Shown here in pieces: positions 1 to 6,258 of a stretch of DNA of 6,406 nt. This DNA is from Planctomycetota bacterium (lineage in GTDB: Bacteria > Planctomycetota > UBA1135 > GCA-002686595). The DNA lies in assembly GCA_013140785.1 (NCBI GenBank), contig JABFRZ010000168.1, positions 1 through 6,406 on the forward strand. The letters run 5' to 3'. The position numbers were made by a program, and so were the translations under genes. The notes beneath the pieces were generated by a model, which was given only the letters and a program-made list of their open reading frames with translations, did not search any database and had not been told where the DNA came from. How positions within the stretch are numbered: position 1 is the first letter of the stretch; each line of letters opens with the position of its first letter.

Positions 1-198
1 CTCTCGGGCTACGCGCGCATCGACCTGCGCCTGACACCCGCCGGGCGCCTCTCCGTGCTCGAGTCCAACCCCAACCCCGAGCTCGCCCGCGGCGAGGACT
101 TCGCCGAGGCTGCGCGGGCGGCGGGCCTCGGCTATCCAAGGCTGATCCAGCGCCTGCTCGGCCTGGGGCTCGGGAATGCCGCTGAAGTGGGTGCTTGA
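1..198 (+). CDS. ATP-grasp ligase, D-alanine--D-alanine ligase-like (C-terminal end, 5' truncated)
   Basis: The first reading frame is open from the window edge to a TGA at 196-198 and gives the last 65 residues of a protein. It begins LSGYARIDLRLTPAGRLSVL and continues with ESNPNPEL. This matches the end of the ATP-grasp fold in D-Ala-D-Ala ligase-like enzymes, where an Arg-Ile/Val-Asp strand precedes a strand ending in Glu-x-Asn-x-Asn-Pro. The Glu and Asn there bind the metal of MgATP. The remaining helical tail (GEDFAEAARAAGLGYPRLIQRLLGL) is also typical of the family. Such enzymes join a carboxylate to an amine through an acyl phosphate. The substrate specificity loop is outside the window, so true peptidoglycan D-Ala-D-Ala ligase cannot be told from a stand-alone ATP-grasp relative. 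The gene is followed by 172 bp without a gene and is probably a separate transcription unit from the lipid genes. Confidence 0.8.
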   Translation, partial: LSGYARIDLRLTPAGRLSVLESNPNPELARGEDFAEAARAAGLGYPRLIQRLLGLGLGNAAEVGA

Positions 199-260
199 CC
201 GACCGCAGGCAAGTGAGCCACATCGGCGAGGTTGGTCTCGGAGCGACAAGGAAAGCCGTC

Positions 261-282
261 GTGGCGCTGGATCCAGGGCCAC
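261..282. repeat. Imperfect 22-bp dyad upstream of the regulator gene
   Basis: The sequence is palindromic around the junction 271/272. GTGGC at 261-265 pairs with GCCAC at 278-282, and the core CTGGATCCAG (267-276) is fully self-complementary. Only the pair 266/277 (G/G) fails. A second GTGGC at 287-291 can pair instead with 278-282 around the loop TTCT, giving two mutually exclusive hairpins in RNA. No T-run follows either stem, so a standard intrinsic terminator for the preceding ligase gene is not supported. It may be a second protein-binding dyad, a weak terminator, or chance. Confidence 0.35.
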
Positions 283-312
283 TTCTGTGGCAGAAGATCG
301 CCCCTGCCTGGC

Positions 313-332
313 ATATCAGGAATTCCTGATAT
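313..332. promoter_or_regulatory. Perfect 20-bp palindrome, candidate operator/promoter element of the lipid operon
   Basis: ATATCAGGAATTCCTGATAT is a perfect 20-bp palindrome centred between 322 and 323, ending 38 bp before the proposed ATG of the regulator. It is much richer in A+T than the surrounding DNA. Outside it, TGGCA at 309-313 is matched by TGCCA at 336-340 with a shifted axis. A dimeric winged-helix protein such as the GbsR/MarR-type regulator encoded just downstream would be expected to bind a dyad of this kind, so autoregulation of the operon is the simplest reading. GATATT at 328-333 could be a -10-like hexamer, but no good -35 box is visible at the right distance, so I do not call a promoter start. 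Operator assignment is inference from symmetry and position. Confidence 0.6.
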
Positions 333-370
333 TCGTGCCAGCCGTCCGGCAAGCCCAGCTTTCACCCGCC

Positions 371-1156
371 ATGACCCTCGCGCACGAGACGCCCTCGCAA
401 GAGACGCCGGCCCCGCAGGCCTTGGATGCTCCCGTGGTCGATCCCGAGCTCCTGGCCGAGCTCCCGACCTTCGAGCTCTTCTTCAAGACCTTCGGCTTCA
501 AGCGCGTGCATGGACGGGTGTGGGGCTTGCTCGTGCTCGCGAGCGAGCCGCTCTCCTCGAAGGACATCTGCCAGAGCCTCTCCTTGTCCCAGGCGGCTAC
601 CTCGGGGGTGGTCGCCGAGCTCGGCGAGTGGGGCGCGATCCGCTCGACCTTCGACAGCGCGCGCCGCTGCCACGTGCACTCGCCGGTCGGGAACGCGCTC
701 TCGATCGTGGCGACCGTGTTCCGCCGGCGCGAGCAGGTCGTGTTCCAGCAGTTCAAGCGGACGGCCGAGCGCGCGCTCCACTTCGTGCGGCGGAAGTACG
801 GCGAGCGCGACCCGCGCGTCTTGACGCTGCGCTCGATCATCGCCACCTGCGCGATCGGCGAGGCCATGATGCAGCTCGTCTTCGGCGCGGTGCACAACGC
901 CATGAGCGACTCGGAGAGCGTGCTCTCGCGCGCCGTGCACGCGGCCCTCAAGGTCGGCGTCGGCAAGCCCGCGCGCTGGCTGTTCGGGGGCGCGAGCGAG
1001 TTCCTGAGTGCGACCGAGGCGGCCTCGCCGGCGGCCGAGCTCGAGGCGCCGAGCGCAGCGGACGCGCTCACGCCCGAGCCGCAGCCAGTGCCCCAGCCCC
1101 TGTTTCAAGCACAGTCCCAGCCACAGTCCCGCCCGAGCCTGCACGCCGATGCCTGA
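371..1156 (+). CDS. GbsR/MarR-type winged helix-turn-helix transcriptional regulator
   Basis: This encodes a 261-residue protein. Residues about 33-104 form a winged helix-turn-helix of GbsR type: FELFFKTFGFKRVHGRVWGL opens it, followed by the recognition-helix region LSSKDICQSLSLSQAATSGVV and the wing up to HVHSP. Residues about 105-212 are mainly helical and probably serve dimerisation. GbsR relatives are DNA-binding repressors, the best known acting in Bacillus choline/glycine betaine control. The ligand here is unknown. Residues about 215-261 form an Ala/Pro/Gln-rich low-complexity tail, in which the 9-mer CACAGTCCC occurs twice (1110 and 1122); this tail is not part of the usual family fold. 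The frame is open further upstream to 176, but that start would overlap the ligase and read through the palindrome, so ATG 371 is chosen. No clear Shine-Dalgarno precedes it. The last 8 nt overlap the KS gene, pointing to coupled translation and to this being the operon's own regulator. Confidence 0.82.
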   Translation: MTLAHETPSQETPAPQALDAPVVDPELLAELPTFELFFKTFGFKRVHGRVWGLLVLASEPLSSKDICQSLSLSQAATSGVVAELGEWGAIRSTFDSARRCHVHSPVGNALSIVATVFRRREQVVFQQFKRTAERALHFVRRKYGERDPRVLTLRSIIATCAIGEAMMQLVFGAVHNAMSDSESVLSRAVHAALKVGVGKPARWLFGGASEFLSATEAASPAAELEAPSAADALTPEPQPVPQPLFQAQSQPQSRPSLHADA

Positions 1157-2387
1157 GCTCGCGCGCATCGTGATCACCGGCGTGGGCCTGGCCGCGCCGA
1201 ACGGCAACTCGCTGGCCGAGTTTCGCGCCAGCCTGCTGGCCGGGCGCTCGGGCGTGGTGCCGTACGAGATCCGCCACGTGGGCAAGACGCTCGCAGGCGT
1301 GTGCAACTTCGACGCGTTGCGCCACCAGTCGAAGAAGGAGCTGCGACGCGGCACGCGCGCGGGCTCGATCGCGGTGTACTGCGCCAACGAGGCCGTGCGC
1401 GACGCCGGGCTCGAGCTCAGGCACTTCGACCCGCAACGCATCGGCGTGTTTCCGGGCATCACCGAGCACGGCAACGTCGAGACCGAAAACGAGATCCACG
1501 AGGTCGCCAAGTACGGTTTCGACCTCTCCTTCTGGTCGCACCACCACAACCCGCGCACGGTCGCGAACAATCCGGCGGGCGAGGTCACGCTCAACCTGGG
1601 CTTGAAAGGCCCGGCCTATTGCCTGGGCGGCGCGTGCGCGGCCGGCAACCTCGGTCTGATCCACGGCGCGCAGCTGCTGCGTCTGGGCGAGATCGACCTC
1701 GCGCTCGGCGGCGGCGTGTCCGAGTCGATCCGCACCTTCGGCATCTTCGCCTCGTTCGCGTCCGAGGGCGCGCTGGCGAAACACGCCGACCCGAGCAAGG
1801 CCTCGCGCCCCTTCGACAAGGCGCGCAACGGCATCGTCGTGGCCGAGGGCGGCTGCCTGTACGCGCTCGAGCGCCTCGAGGACGCCCGGAAGCGCGGCGC
1901 ACGCATCTACGCCGAGCTGTTGGGCTACTGCGTCAACTCCGACGGCACCGACTTCGTCCTGCCCGACGCGGCCGGCCAGAACGCCTGCATCCGCGGCGCG
2001 CTGGCGAGCGCCAAGCTCGCGCCAGAGCAGATCGACCTCGTCTCGACCCACGCCACCTCGACGCCTTCAGGCGACGTGATCGAAGCGCGCGTCGTGCGCG
2101 AGGTCTTCGGCGACGGGCGGAAAACGCACGTCAACAACACCAAGAGCTTCATCGGTCACGCCATGGGCGCGGCCGGCGCGCTCGAATTGGCCGGAAACCT
2201 GCCATCGCTCGCGGATGGCGTGGTGCACCCCACCATCAACCTCGACGAGCTGGACCCGCAATGCGAGGTCCCGAACCTGGTCGCGAACACTCCGAAGAAC
2301 GTAGGCCGCGTCGAGACGATCCTGAACATGTCCTTCGGCATGCTCGGCATCAACTCGGCCGTCGTCGTCGGGCGCTGCCGCGCTTGA
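1149..2387 (+). CDS. Beta-ketoacyl-ACP synthase, FabF-like (KAS I/II family)
   Basis: This 412-residue condensing enzyme has the usual FabF length. It opens with RIVITGVGLAAPNGN, the standard thiolase-fold start. The catalytic triad is visible: Cys163 in GGACAAG, His301 in STHATSTPSGD and His337 in TKSFIGHAMGAAGALE, with the conserved Lys332 before it. PFDKARNGIVVAEGG (about 221-235) matches the family's PFDxxRDG motif with Asn for Asp. It should catalyse decarboxylative condensation of malonyl-ACP with an acyl chain in the cytoplasm, using the adjacent ACP. One oddity is the C-terminal gating loop: FabF has GFGG, this protein has GMLG (397-400, within SFGMLGIN), so the usual gatekeeper Phe is Met. 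FabF and FabB type functions cannot be separated by eye. The cysteine is retained, so it is not a chain-length-factor paralogue. ATG 1149 overlaps the regulator stop by 8 nt and no Shine-Dalgarno is seen, consistent with translational coupling. Confidence 0.92.
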   Translation: MPELARIVITGVGLAAPNGNSLAEFRASLLAGRSGVVPYEIRHVGKTLAGVCNFDALRHQSKKELRRGTRAGSIAVYCANEAVRDAGLELRHFDPQRIGVFPGITEHGNVETENEIHEVAKYGFDLSFWSHHHNPRTVANNPAGEVTLNLGLKGPAYCLGGACAAGNLGLIHGAQLLRLGEIDLALGGGVSESIRTFGIFASFASEGALAKHADPSKASRPFDKARNGIVVAEGGCLYALERLEDARKRGARIYAELLGYCVNSDGTDFVLPDAAGQNACIRGALASAKLAPEQIDLVSTHATSTPSGDVIEARVVREVFGDGRKTHVNNTKSFIGHAMGAAGALELAGNLPSLADGVVHPTINLDELDPQCEVPNLVANTPKNVGRVETILNMSFGMLGINSAVVVGRCRA

Positions 2388-2419
2388 TCCAACTCACCCA
2401 TCCTCTCACCGGATCCGCC

Positions 2420-2695
2420 ATGACCGAAGAAGACGTCACCCTCGCCGTCAAGGACATCATCCAGACCGTCGCGCCCGACGAGGACGTTGCGAGCCTCGAT
2501 CCGTCGAAGCGCCTGCGCGAGCAGATCGACCTCGACTCGATGGACTTCCTCGACATCGTCATGGAGCTGCGCAAGCTCTACGGCGTGCAAGTCCCCGAGG
2601 AGGACTACAAGGAGCTGGCCACGCTGGCGGGCTGCGTGCGCTACCTGCACCCGAAGCTCGCGGGCAAGACGCTGCACTGCGCGACGAGCGTCTAG
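2420..2695 (+). CDS. Acyl carrier protein
   Basis: This is an acidic protein of 91 residues. The phosphopantetheine attachment site is Ser40 in IDLDSMDFLDIVMEL, where the family consensus is DSL; here the residue after Ser is Met, a tolerated variant. Helix I (about 5-18), the Ser-bearing helix II (about 40-54) and a last helix around LATLAGCVRYL follow the four-helix ACP plan. The C-terminus (HPKLAGKTLHCATSV) extends somewhat past the usual end. It would carry the growing acyl chain as a thioester for the KS, dehydratase and enoyl reductase encoded around it. It lies 32 nt after the KS stop, with only a weak GGA in the leader. Its TAG is followed within 4 nt by the inverted-repeat element. 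Sitting inside a biosynthetic operon, it is more likely a specialised ACP than the housekeeping AcpP. Confidence 0.92.
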   Translation: MTEEDVTLAVKDIIQTVAPDEDVASLDPSKRLREQIDLDSMDFLDIVMELRKLYGVQVPEEDYKELATLAGCVRYLHPKLAGKTLHCATSV

Positions 2696-2698
2696 GAA

Positions 2699-2858
2699 AG
2701 AGGACGCACCGCGGAGACGCGGAGAACGCGGAGCAAAGAGAGCTTGTGAAGAACAGAAGGCAGCAGCAGGCATCTACCGCCCGTTCTCGTCCAACGCTTC
2801 TTTCATTCTTCCTCCTCGCGCTCCTCCGCGTTCTCCGCGTCTCCGCGGTGCGTTCTCT
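2699..2858. repeat. 160-bp element with 35-bp terminal inverted repeats (GCGGAGAC-type palindromic repeat)
   Basis: Positions 2704-2733 and 2824-2853 are perfect 30-bp inverted copies. Extending the alignment to 2699-2733 / 2824-2858 gives 34 matches of 35. Each arm contains three near-tandem copies of GCGGAG(A), as in ACCGCGGAGACGCGGAGAAC. The 90-bp centre (2734-2823) is poorer in G+C than the genes and carries a weaker inner complementarity (GAAGAAC near 2748 against ATTCTTC near 2805). No target duplication is obvious. Repeats of this 'CTCCGCGT-CTCCGCGGTG' style, and the related 'CTCTGCGTCTCTGCGGTG' style, are familiar from intergenic spaces of many bacteria, so I read this as a dispersed non-autonomous palindromic element. 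It fills nearly the whole gap between the ACP and the first flavoprotein gene, ending 6 nt before the ATG. As RNA it could form a very stable stem. Confidence 0.85.
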
Positions 2859-2864
2859 GCCCTC

Positions 2865-4268
2865 ATGAAGTACGACGCGATCGTGATCGGCGCGGGCATG
2901 AGCGGGCTCGCGGCAGCGCTGCGCCTCTCCCAACACGACCAGCGCGTGGTCGTGCTCGAGAAGCACGAGCTGTGGGGCGGCTTGAACTCCTTCTACACGC
3001 TCGGCGGCCGGCCCTTCGACGTCGGGCTGCACGCGCTCACGAACTACGCCCCGCCCGGCAAGAAGGGCGCGCCGCTGACGCGCCTCCTGCGCTGGCTGCG
3101 GATCAAGCACGAGGAGCTGCGCCTCGGCGAGCACGCGCTCTCCGAGATCCTGTTCCCCGGCGCGCGGCTCGAGTTCACCAACGACTTCGCCCGGCTCGAG
3201 AGCGAGGTCGAGCGCCTGTTCCCCTCCGAGCGCGCCGGGTTTGCAGCGCTCGCCGAGTGGGTGCGCGCGTTCGAAGTGCGCGAGGACGCGCCGCCAGCGC
3301 CGAGCGCGCGCGCGCTGCTGGCCGAGCACCTACGCGAGCCGCTGCTGTGCGAGATGATCCTGCTGCCCGTCTTGATGTACGGCAGCGCGCGCGAGGACGA
3401 CGTGGACGTGCAGACCTTCGCGATCCTGTTCCGCGCGCTGTTCCTGGACGGCCTGTCGCGGCCCGAGGGCGGCATCCGCTCGCTCTTGAACCTGCTCGTC
3501 AAGCGCCTGAAGCAAAACGGCGCCGAGCTGCGCACGCGCGCCGGGGTGAAGCGCGTGCTGGTGCGCGCCGGCCGAGCCCACGGGGTCGAGCTCGAGAGCG
3601 GCGAGGTGCTCGAGGCCCCGGTCGTGTTCTCCTCGGCCGGCTGGGTCGAGACGATGGCGCTGGCGGGCGAGCACGTTCCGCGCGCCGAAGTGGGGCGACT
3701 CTCGTTCGTCGAATCGATCTGGGTCCTCGACTGCGCGCCGGCCGAGCTCGGGCACCGCGCGGCCACGGGCTTCTACTCGACCGTCCCCCACGCGCGGTAC
3801 CGCCGCCCCGACGGACTCGTGGATGCGCACAGCGGCGTGATCTCCTCGCCCAACAACTTCCGCGCGGAGAAACCGCTGAAGGAAGGCATTCTGCGCATCA
3901 GCGTGCTCGCCAACCACGCACGCTGGAAGGCGCTCGACGGCGCGCAGTACGCCGAGGCGAAGCAGCGCGCCAGCGAGGAAGCCGCCGCGGCCGTGCGCAC
4001 GTACCTGCCCGAGTGGCGCGGCCACGCCGTGTTCCAAGACATCTACACGCCCGCCACGATCGAGCGCTTCACGAGCCACGCCGGCGGCGCGGTGTATGGC
4101 TCGCCCAAGAAGCACCTCGACGGCGGAACCGGCATCGCGGGCCTCTACCTGATCGGCAGCGACCAGGGTTACCTCGGCATCGTCGGCGCCATGATCTCGG
4201 GCGTCGCCATGGCGAACCGACACGTGTTGATGAAACTGGCCGGACGCGCGGAGGCGCCCGTCTCGTGA
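2865..4268 (+). CDS. FAD-dependent oxidoreductase, CrtI/carotenoid isomerase/RetSat-like (first of two)
   Basis: This 467-residue flavoprotein starts directly with the Rossmann dinucleotide-binding site: YDAIVIGAGMSGLAAALR (GxGxxG at 9-14), then Glu32 for the adenosine ribose and WGG at 37-39. FDVGLHALTNY (51-61) corresponds to the substrate-entry motif of phytoene desaturase/isomerase relatives. EGGIRSLLNLLVKRLKQNGA (201-220) and VVFSSAGW (253-260) match the second FAD-contact region. GLYLIGSDQGYLGIVGAMISG (426-446) is the C-terminal FAD motif. Family members desaturate, saturate or isomerise double bonds in polyenes. Within an ACP/KS operon the likely substrate is an acyl chain rather than a carotenoid; that is inference. 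No carotenoid synthase gene lies nearby. ATG 2865 is chosen because the conserved fold begins at once; its leader is the end of the inverted-repeat element and shows no Shine-Dalgarno. The stop overlaps the next start by 4 nt. Confidence 0.88.
   Translation: MKYDAIVIGAGMSGLAAALRLSQHDQRVVVLEKHELWGGLNSFYTLGGRPFDVGLHALTNYAPPGKKGAPLTRLLRWLRIKHEELRLGEHALSEILFPGARLEFTNDFARLESEVERLFPSERAGFAALAEWVRAFEVREDAPPAPSARALLAEHLREPLLCEMILLPVLMYGSAREDDVDVQTFAILFRALFLDGLSRPEGGIRSLLNLLVKRLKQNGAELRTRAGVKRVLVRAGRAHGVELESGEVLEAPVVFSSAGWVETMALAGEHVPRAEVGRLSFVESIWVLDCAPAELGHRAATGFYSTVPHARYRRPDGLVDAHSGVISSPNNFRAEKPLKEGILRISVLANHARWKALDGAQYAEAKQRASEEAAAAVRTYLPEWRGHAVFQDIYTPATIERFTSHAGGAVYGSPKKHLDGGTGIAGLYLIGSDQGYLGIVGAMISGVAMANRHVLMKLAGRAEAPVS
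4250..4254 (+). promoter_or_regulatory. Shine-Dalgarno site supporting the GTG start at 4265
   Basis: GGAGG lies inside the end of the first flavoprotein gene, 10 nt before GTG 4265. It supports a GTG start in the GTGA overlap, where no ATG is available before the conserved FAD motif. Confidence 0.6.
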
Positions 4269-5773
4269 GCGGCAACGACTCCGAGCTGAAGCCCGCACGC
4301 CGCTACTTCAAGGGCTCGAGCGACGGCAAGCGTCCGATCCGCTTCGACCCGCTCGCCAACGTGCGCCCCGCCTACGACGTGATCGTGGTGGGCTCGGGCC
4401 TGGCCGGCCTGACCGCGGCCAACGTGCTCGGGCGCGCCGGACACGCGGTGTGCCTGCTGGAACAGCACTACAACTTCGGCGGGCTCGCGACCTGGTTCAA
4501 GCGCCCGGGCGGACATGTGTTCGACGTCTCGCTGCACGGCTTTCCGGCCGGCATGAAGAAGACCTGCCGCAAGTATTGGAACGCCGAGATCGCGAGCCGG
4601 ATCGTGGCGCTCGAGTCGGTGCGCTTCCAGAACCCGCAGTTCGCCTTCGAGACCTCGTTCACGCGTGCCGACTTCACGCACAAGCTGGTGGACGTGTTCG
4701 GGATCGAGCGCGCGCGCGTCGAGGCCTTCTTCGACCACCTGCGGAAGATGGAGTTCTACGACGCTTTGAGCGAGACCACGGGCGAGCTGTTCGAGCGCTT
4801 CTTCCCGGGCCGCAACGACGTGCACCGGCTGCTGATGGAGCCAATCAGCTACGCCAACGGCTCGGGCCTCGAGGACCCGGCCAAGAGCTACGGGATCGTG
4901 TTCTCGAACTTCATGAGCGCGGGCGTGTTCACCTTTTCGGGCGGCACCGACGAGCTGATCCAGGCCATGCGTGCGGAGCTCGCGCGCAGCGGGGTCGAGC
5001 TCTACAACCATGCCGAGGTCGAGCGCATCGTGGTGGAGGACCGGCGCGTGCGCGGCGTGCAGGTGAACGGCAAGTTCCTGGCCGCGAAGGCCGTGCTCTC
5101 CAACGCCAACGTGAAGAGCACGCTCGAACGCCTGGTCGGCCTCGAGCACGTCTCCCCCGCCTACGCCGCCGCCGCGCGCGCCGTGCGCCTCTCGAGCTCG
5201 TCAGCCCAAGTTTTCTTCGGCCTCGCGCGCGGCGCCACGATCCCCTTCGTCGGCGACCTCGTGTTCCACTCCGAGCGCGAGCGCTTCGACTCGCCCGCGC
5301 TGTGCGACTTCCACGGCCAGAGCCGCACCTTCTCGCTCTACTACCCGAAGTGTCGGCCCGGCAGCGACCGCTACGCGATCGTCAGCTCGACCAACGCGCG
5401 CTTCGAGGACTGGGCCGGGCTCGACCCCGCGGCCTACGAGCGCGAGAAGCAGCGCCTGGCCGACGACACGCTGGCCTGCCTCGAGCGCACGCTGCCCGGC
5501 GTGAGCGCCAAGATCGACCACCGCGAAGTCGCGACGCCGCGCACCTTCGCTTTCTACACGCAGGCGCCGCTGGGCACGTCCTTCGGGACCAAGTTCGAGG
5601 GTCTGCAGGTCTCGCTCGATCTGTCGAAGGAGATCGCGGGCCTGTTCCACGCGGGCTCGGTCGGGATCATCATGTCCGGCTGGCTGGGCGCGGCCAACTA
5701 CGGCGTGATCCAGGCCAACAAGGTCGATGCGCACTTGCTCGCGCTGCGCGAAGGCGTGGGAGCAGCGCGATGA
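4265..5773 (+). CDS. FAD-dependent oxidoreductase, CrtI/RetSat-like (second of two)
   Basis: This 502-residue protein is paralogous to the preceding gene product. A leader of about 36 residues precedes the FAD site YDVIVVGSGLAGLTAANVLG (GxGxxG at 43-48). LLEQHYNFGG (64-73) and FDVSLHGFP (86-94) line up with LEKHELWGG and FDVGLHALT of its neighbour. FTFSGGTDELIQAM (222-235) and AVLSNAN (276-282) form the second FAD region, and LFHAGSVGIIMSGWLGAANYG (460-480) is the C-terminal motif. It should use FAD to move hydrogens on, or isomerise, carbon-carbon double bonds. The substrate is unknown and, from context, may be an ACP-bound or released acyl chain. The GTG start at 4265 overlaps the previous stop (GTGA) and has GGAGG 10 nt upstream. 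The stop overlaps the dehydratase ATG by 4 nt. Two different paralogues kept in tandem suggest successive steps or a heteromeric enzyme. Confidence 0.88.
   Translation: MSGNDSELKPARRYFKGSSDGKRPIRFDPLANVRPAYDVIVVGSGLAGLTAANVLGRAGHAVCLLEQHYNFGGLATWFKRPGGHVFDVSLHGFPAGMKKTCRKYWNAEIASRIVALESVRFQNPQFAFETSFTRADFTHKLVDVFGIERARVEAFFDHLRKMEFYDALSETTGELFERFFPGRNDVHRLLMEPISYANGSGLEDPAKSYGIVFSNFMSAGVFTFSGGTDELIQAMRAELARSGVELYNHAEVERIVVEDRRVRGVQVNGKFLAAKAVLSNANVKSTLERLVGLEHVSPAYAAAARAVRLSSSSAQVFFGLARGATIPFVGDLVFHSERERFDSPALCDFHGQSRTFSLYYPKCRPGSDRYAIVSSTNARFEDWAGLDPAAYEREKQRLADDTLACLERTLPGVSAKIDHREVATPRTFAFYTQAPLGTSFGTKFEGLQVSLDLSKEIAGLFHAGSVGIIMSGWLGAANYGVIQANKVDAHLLALREGVGAAR
5758..5762 (+). promoter_or_regulatory. 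Shine-Dalgarno site for the dehydratase gene
   Basis: GGGAG ends 7 nt before ATG 5770 and supports this start within the ATGA overlap. Confidence 0.5.
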
Positions 5774-6258
5774 CGCCCGAGACCGTGCTCGATCGCGCGG
5801 CCATCGAGGCGCGGCTCCCGCACCGCGCCCCTTTCCTGTTCCTCGATCGGGCCTGGATGGACGGCGCGGGCGCGCCGGCCGCGACGCTCATCGCCGAATG
5901 GCGCGTGCCCGAGTCGGCCGACTTCTTCCGTGGCCACTACCCCGGCAACCCGCTCACGCCCGGCGTGATCCTGTGCGAGCACGCCTTCCAGGCCGGCGCC
6001 GTCCTGCTGTGCGAGCGCGGCGCACGCTTCGGGGCGACCAGCGACGTCCCGGTGCTCGCGCGCATCGAGAAGGCCAAGTTTCGGCGCATGGTACGGCCGG
6101 GCGAGACGCTGACGACGAAGGTCGTGCTGGTCGAGAGCGTCGGTCCGGCTTCCTACCTGGAGGCCAAGGCCTCGGTCGCCGGCGAGCTCGCGCTCGAGGT
6201 GCGCTGCGTGCTGTCGCGCGCGGCGCGGCCGGATGGAAGGAAGGACGACGACACGTGA
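5770..6258 (+). CDS. 3-hydroxyacyl-ACP dehydratase, FabZ-like hot-dog fold
   Basis: This 162-residue hot-dog-fold protein is close to FabZ in length. LPHRAPFLFLDR (16-27) is the family's N-terminal LPHRxPFLLVDR signature. FFRGHYPGNPLTPGVILCEHAFQAG (52-76) contains the catalytic His56 and Glu70 in the expected spacing. KAKFRRMVRPGETL (101-114) matches the conserved KxKFRxPVxPGD strand pair. It would remove water from 3-hydroxyacyl-ACP to give the trans-2-enoyl chain that the adjacent FabI-type enzyme could reduce. The middle of the protein looks canonical. The C-terminal tail (ARPDGRKDDDT) is charged and probably disordered. ATG 5770 overlaps the preceding stop (ATGA), and the stop overlaps the next start (GTGA). 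Chain-length preference cannot be read from the sequence. Confidence 0.92.
   Translation: MTPETVLDRAAIEARLPHRAPFLFLDRAWMDGAGAPAATLIAEWRVPESADFFRGHYPGNPLTPGVILCEHAFQAGAVLLCERGARFGATSDVPVLARIEKAKFRRMVRPGETLTTKVVLVESVGPASYLEAKASVAGELALEVRCVLSRAARPDGRKDDDT
6237..6245 (+). promoter_or_regulatory. Strong Shine-Dalgarno site for the enoyl-ACP reductase gene
   Basis: AAGGAAGGA lies 9 nt before GTG 6255. It is the most purine-rich ribosome-binding site in the window and supports the GTG start in the GTGA overlap. Confidence 0.65.

Noticed and set aside
278..291. Intrinsic terminator for the ligase gene (GCCAC-TTCT-GTGGC)
   Set aside because: The stem is only 5 bp and is followed by AGAAGATCG rather than a T-run.
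176..370. Longer N-terminus for the regulator starting at ATG 176
   Set aside because: The extra 65 residues would overlap the ligase gene and translate the palindromes, and they resemble no part of the GbsR fold. ATG 371 fits family length better.
362..1594. Long minus-strand open frame of about 410 codons opposite the regulator and KS
   Set aside because: It is a GC-rich antisense shadow of two well-supported genes, with Arg/Ala/Leu-rich composition and no recognisable domain.
2699..2858. CRISPR array or rho-independent terminator at the repeat
   Set aside because: There are only two arms in inverted orientation with no regular spacers, so it is not CRISPR. No T-run follows the stem and the operon continues beyond it.
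2559..3329. Minus-strand open frame crossing the inverted-repeat element
   Set aside because: Its middle (RERTAETRRTRRSARR ... SLCSAFSASPRC) is simply the translated palindromic repeat, and the rest is antisense to the ACP and flavoprotein genes.
4169..5149. Minus-strand open frame of about 326 codons opposite the second flavoprotein
   Set aside because: It lies antisense to a gene with clear FAD motifs; its composition is typical of a high-GC shadow frame and no motif is seen.
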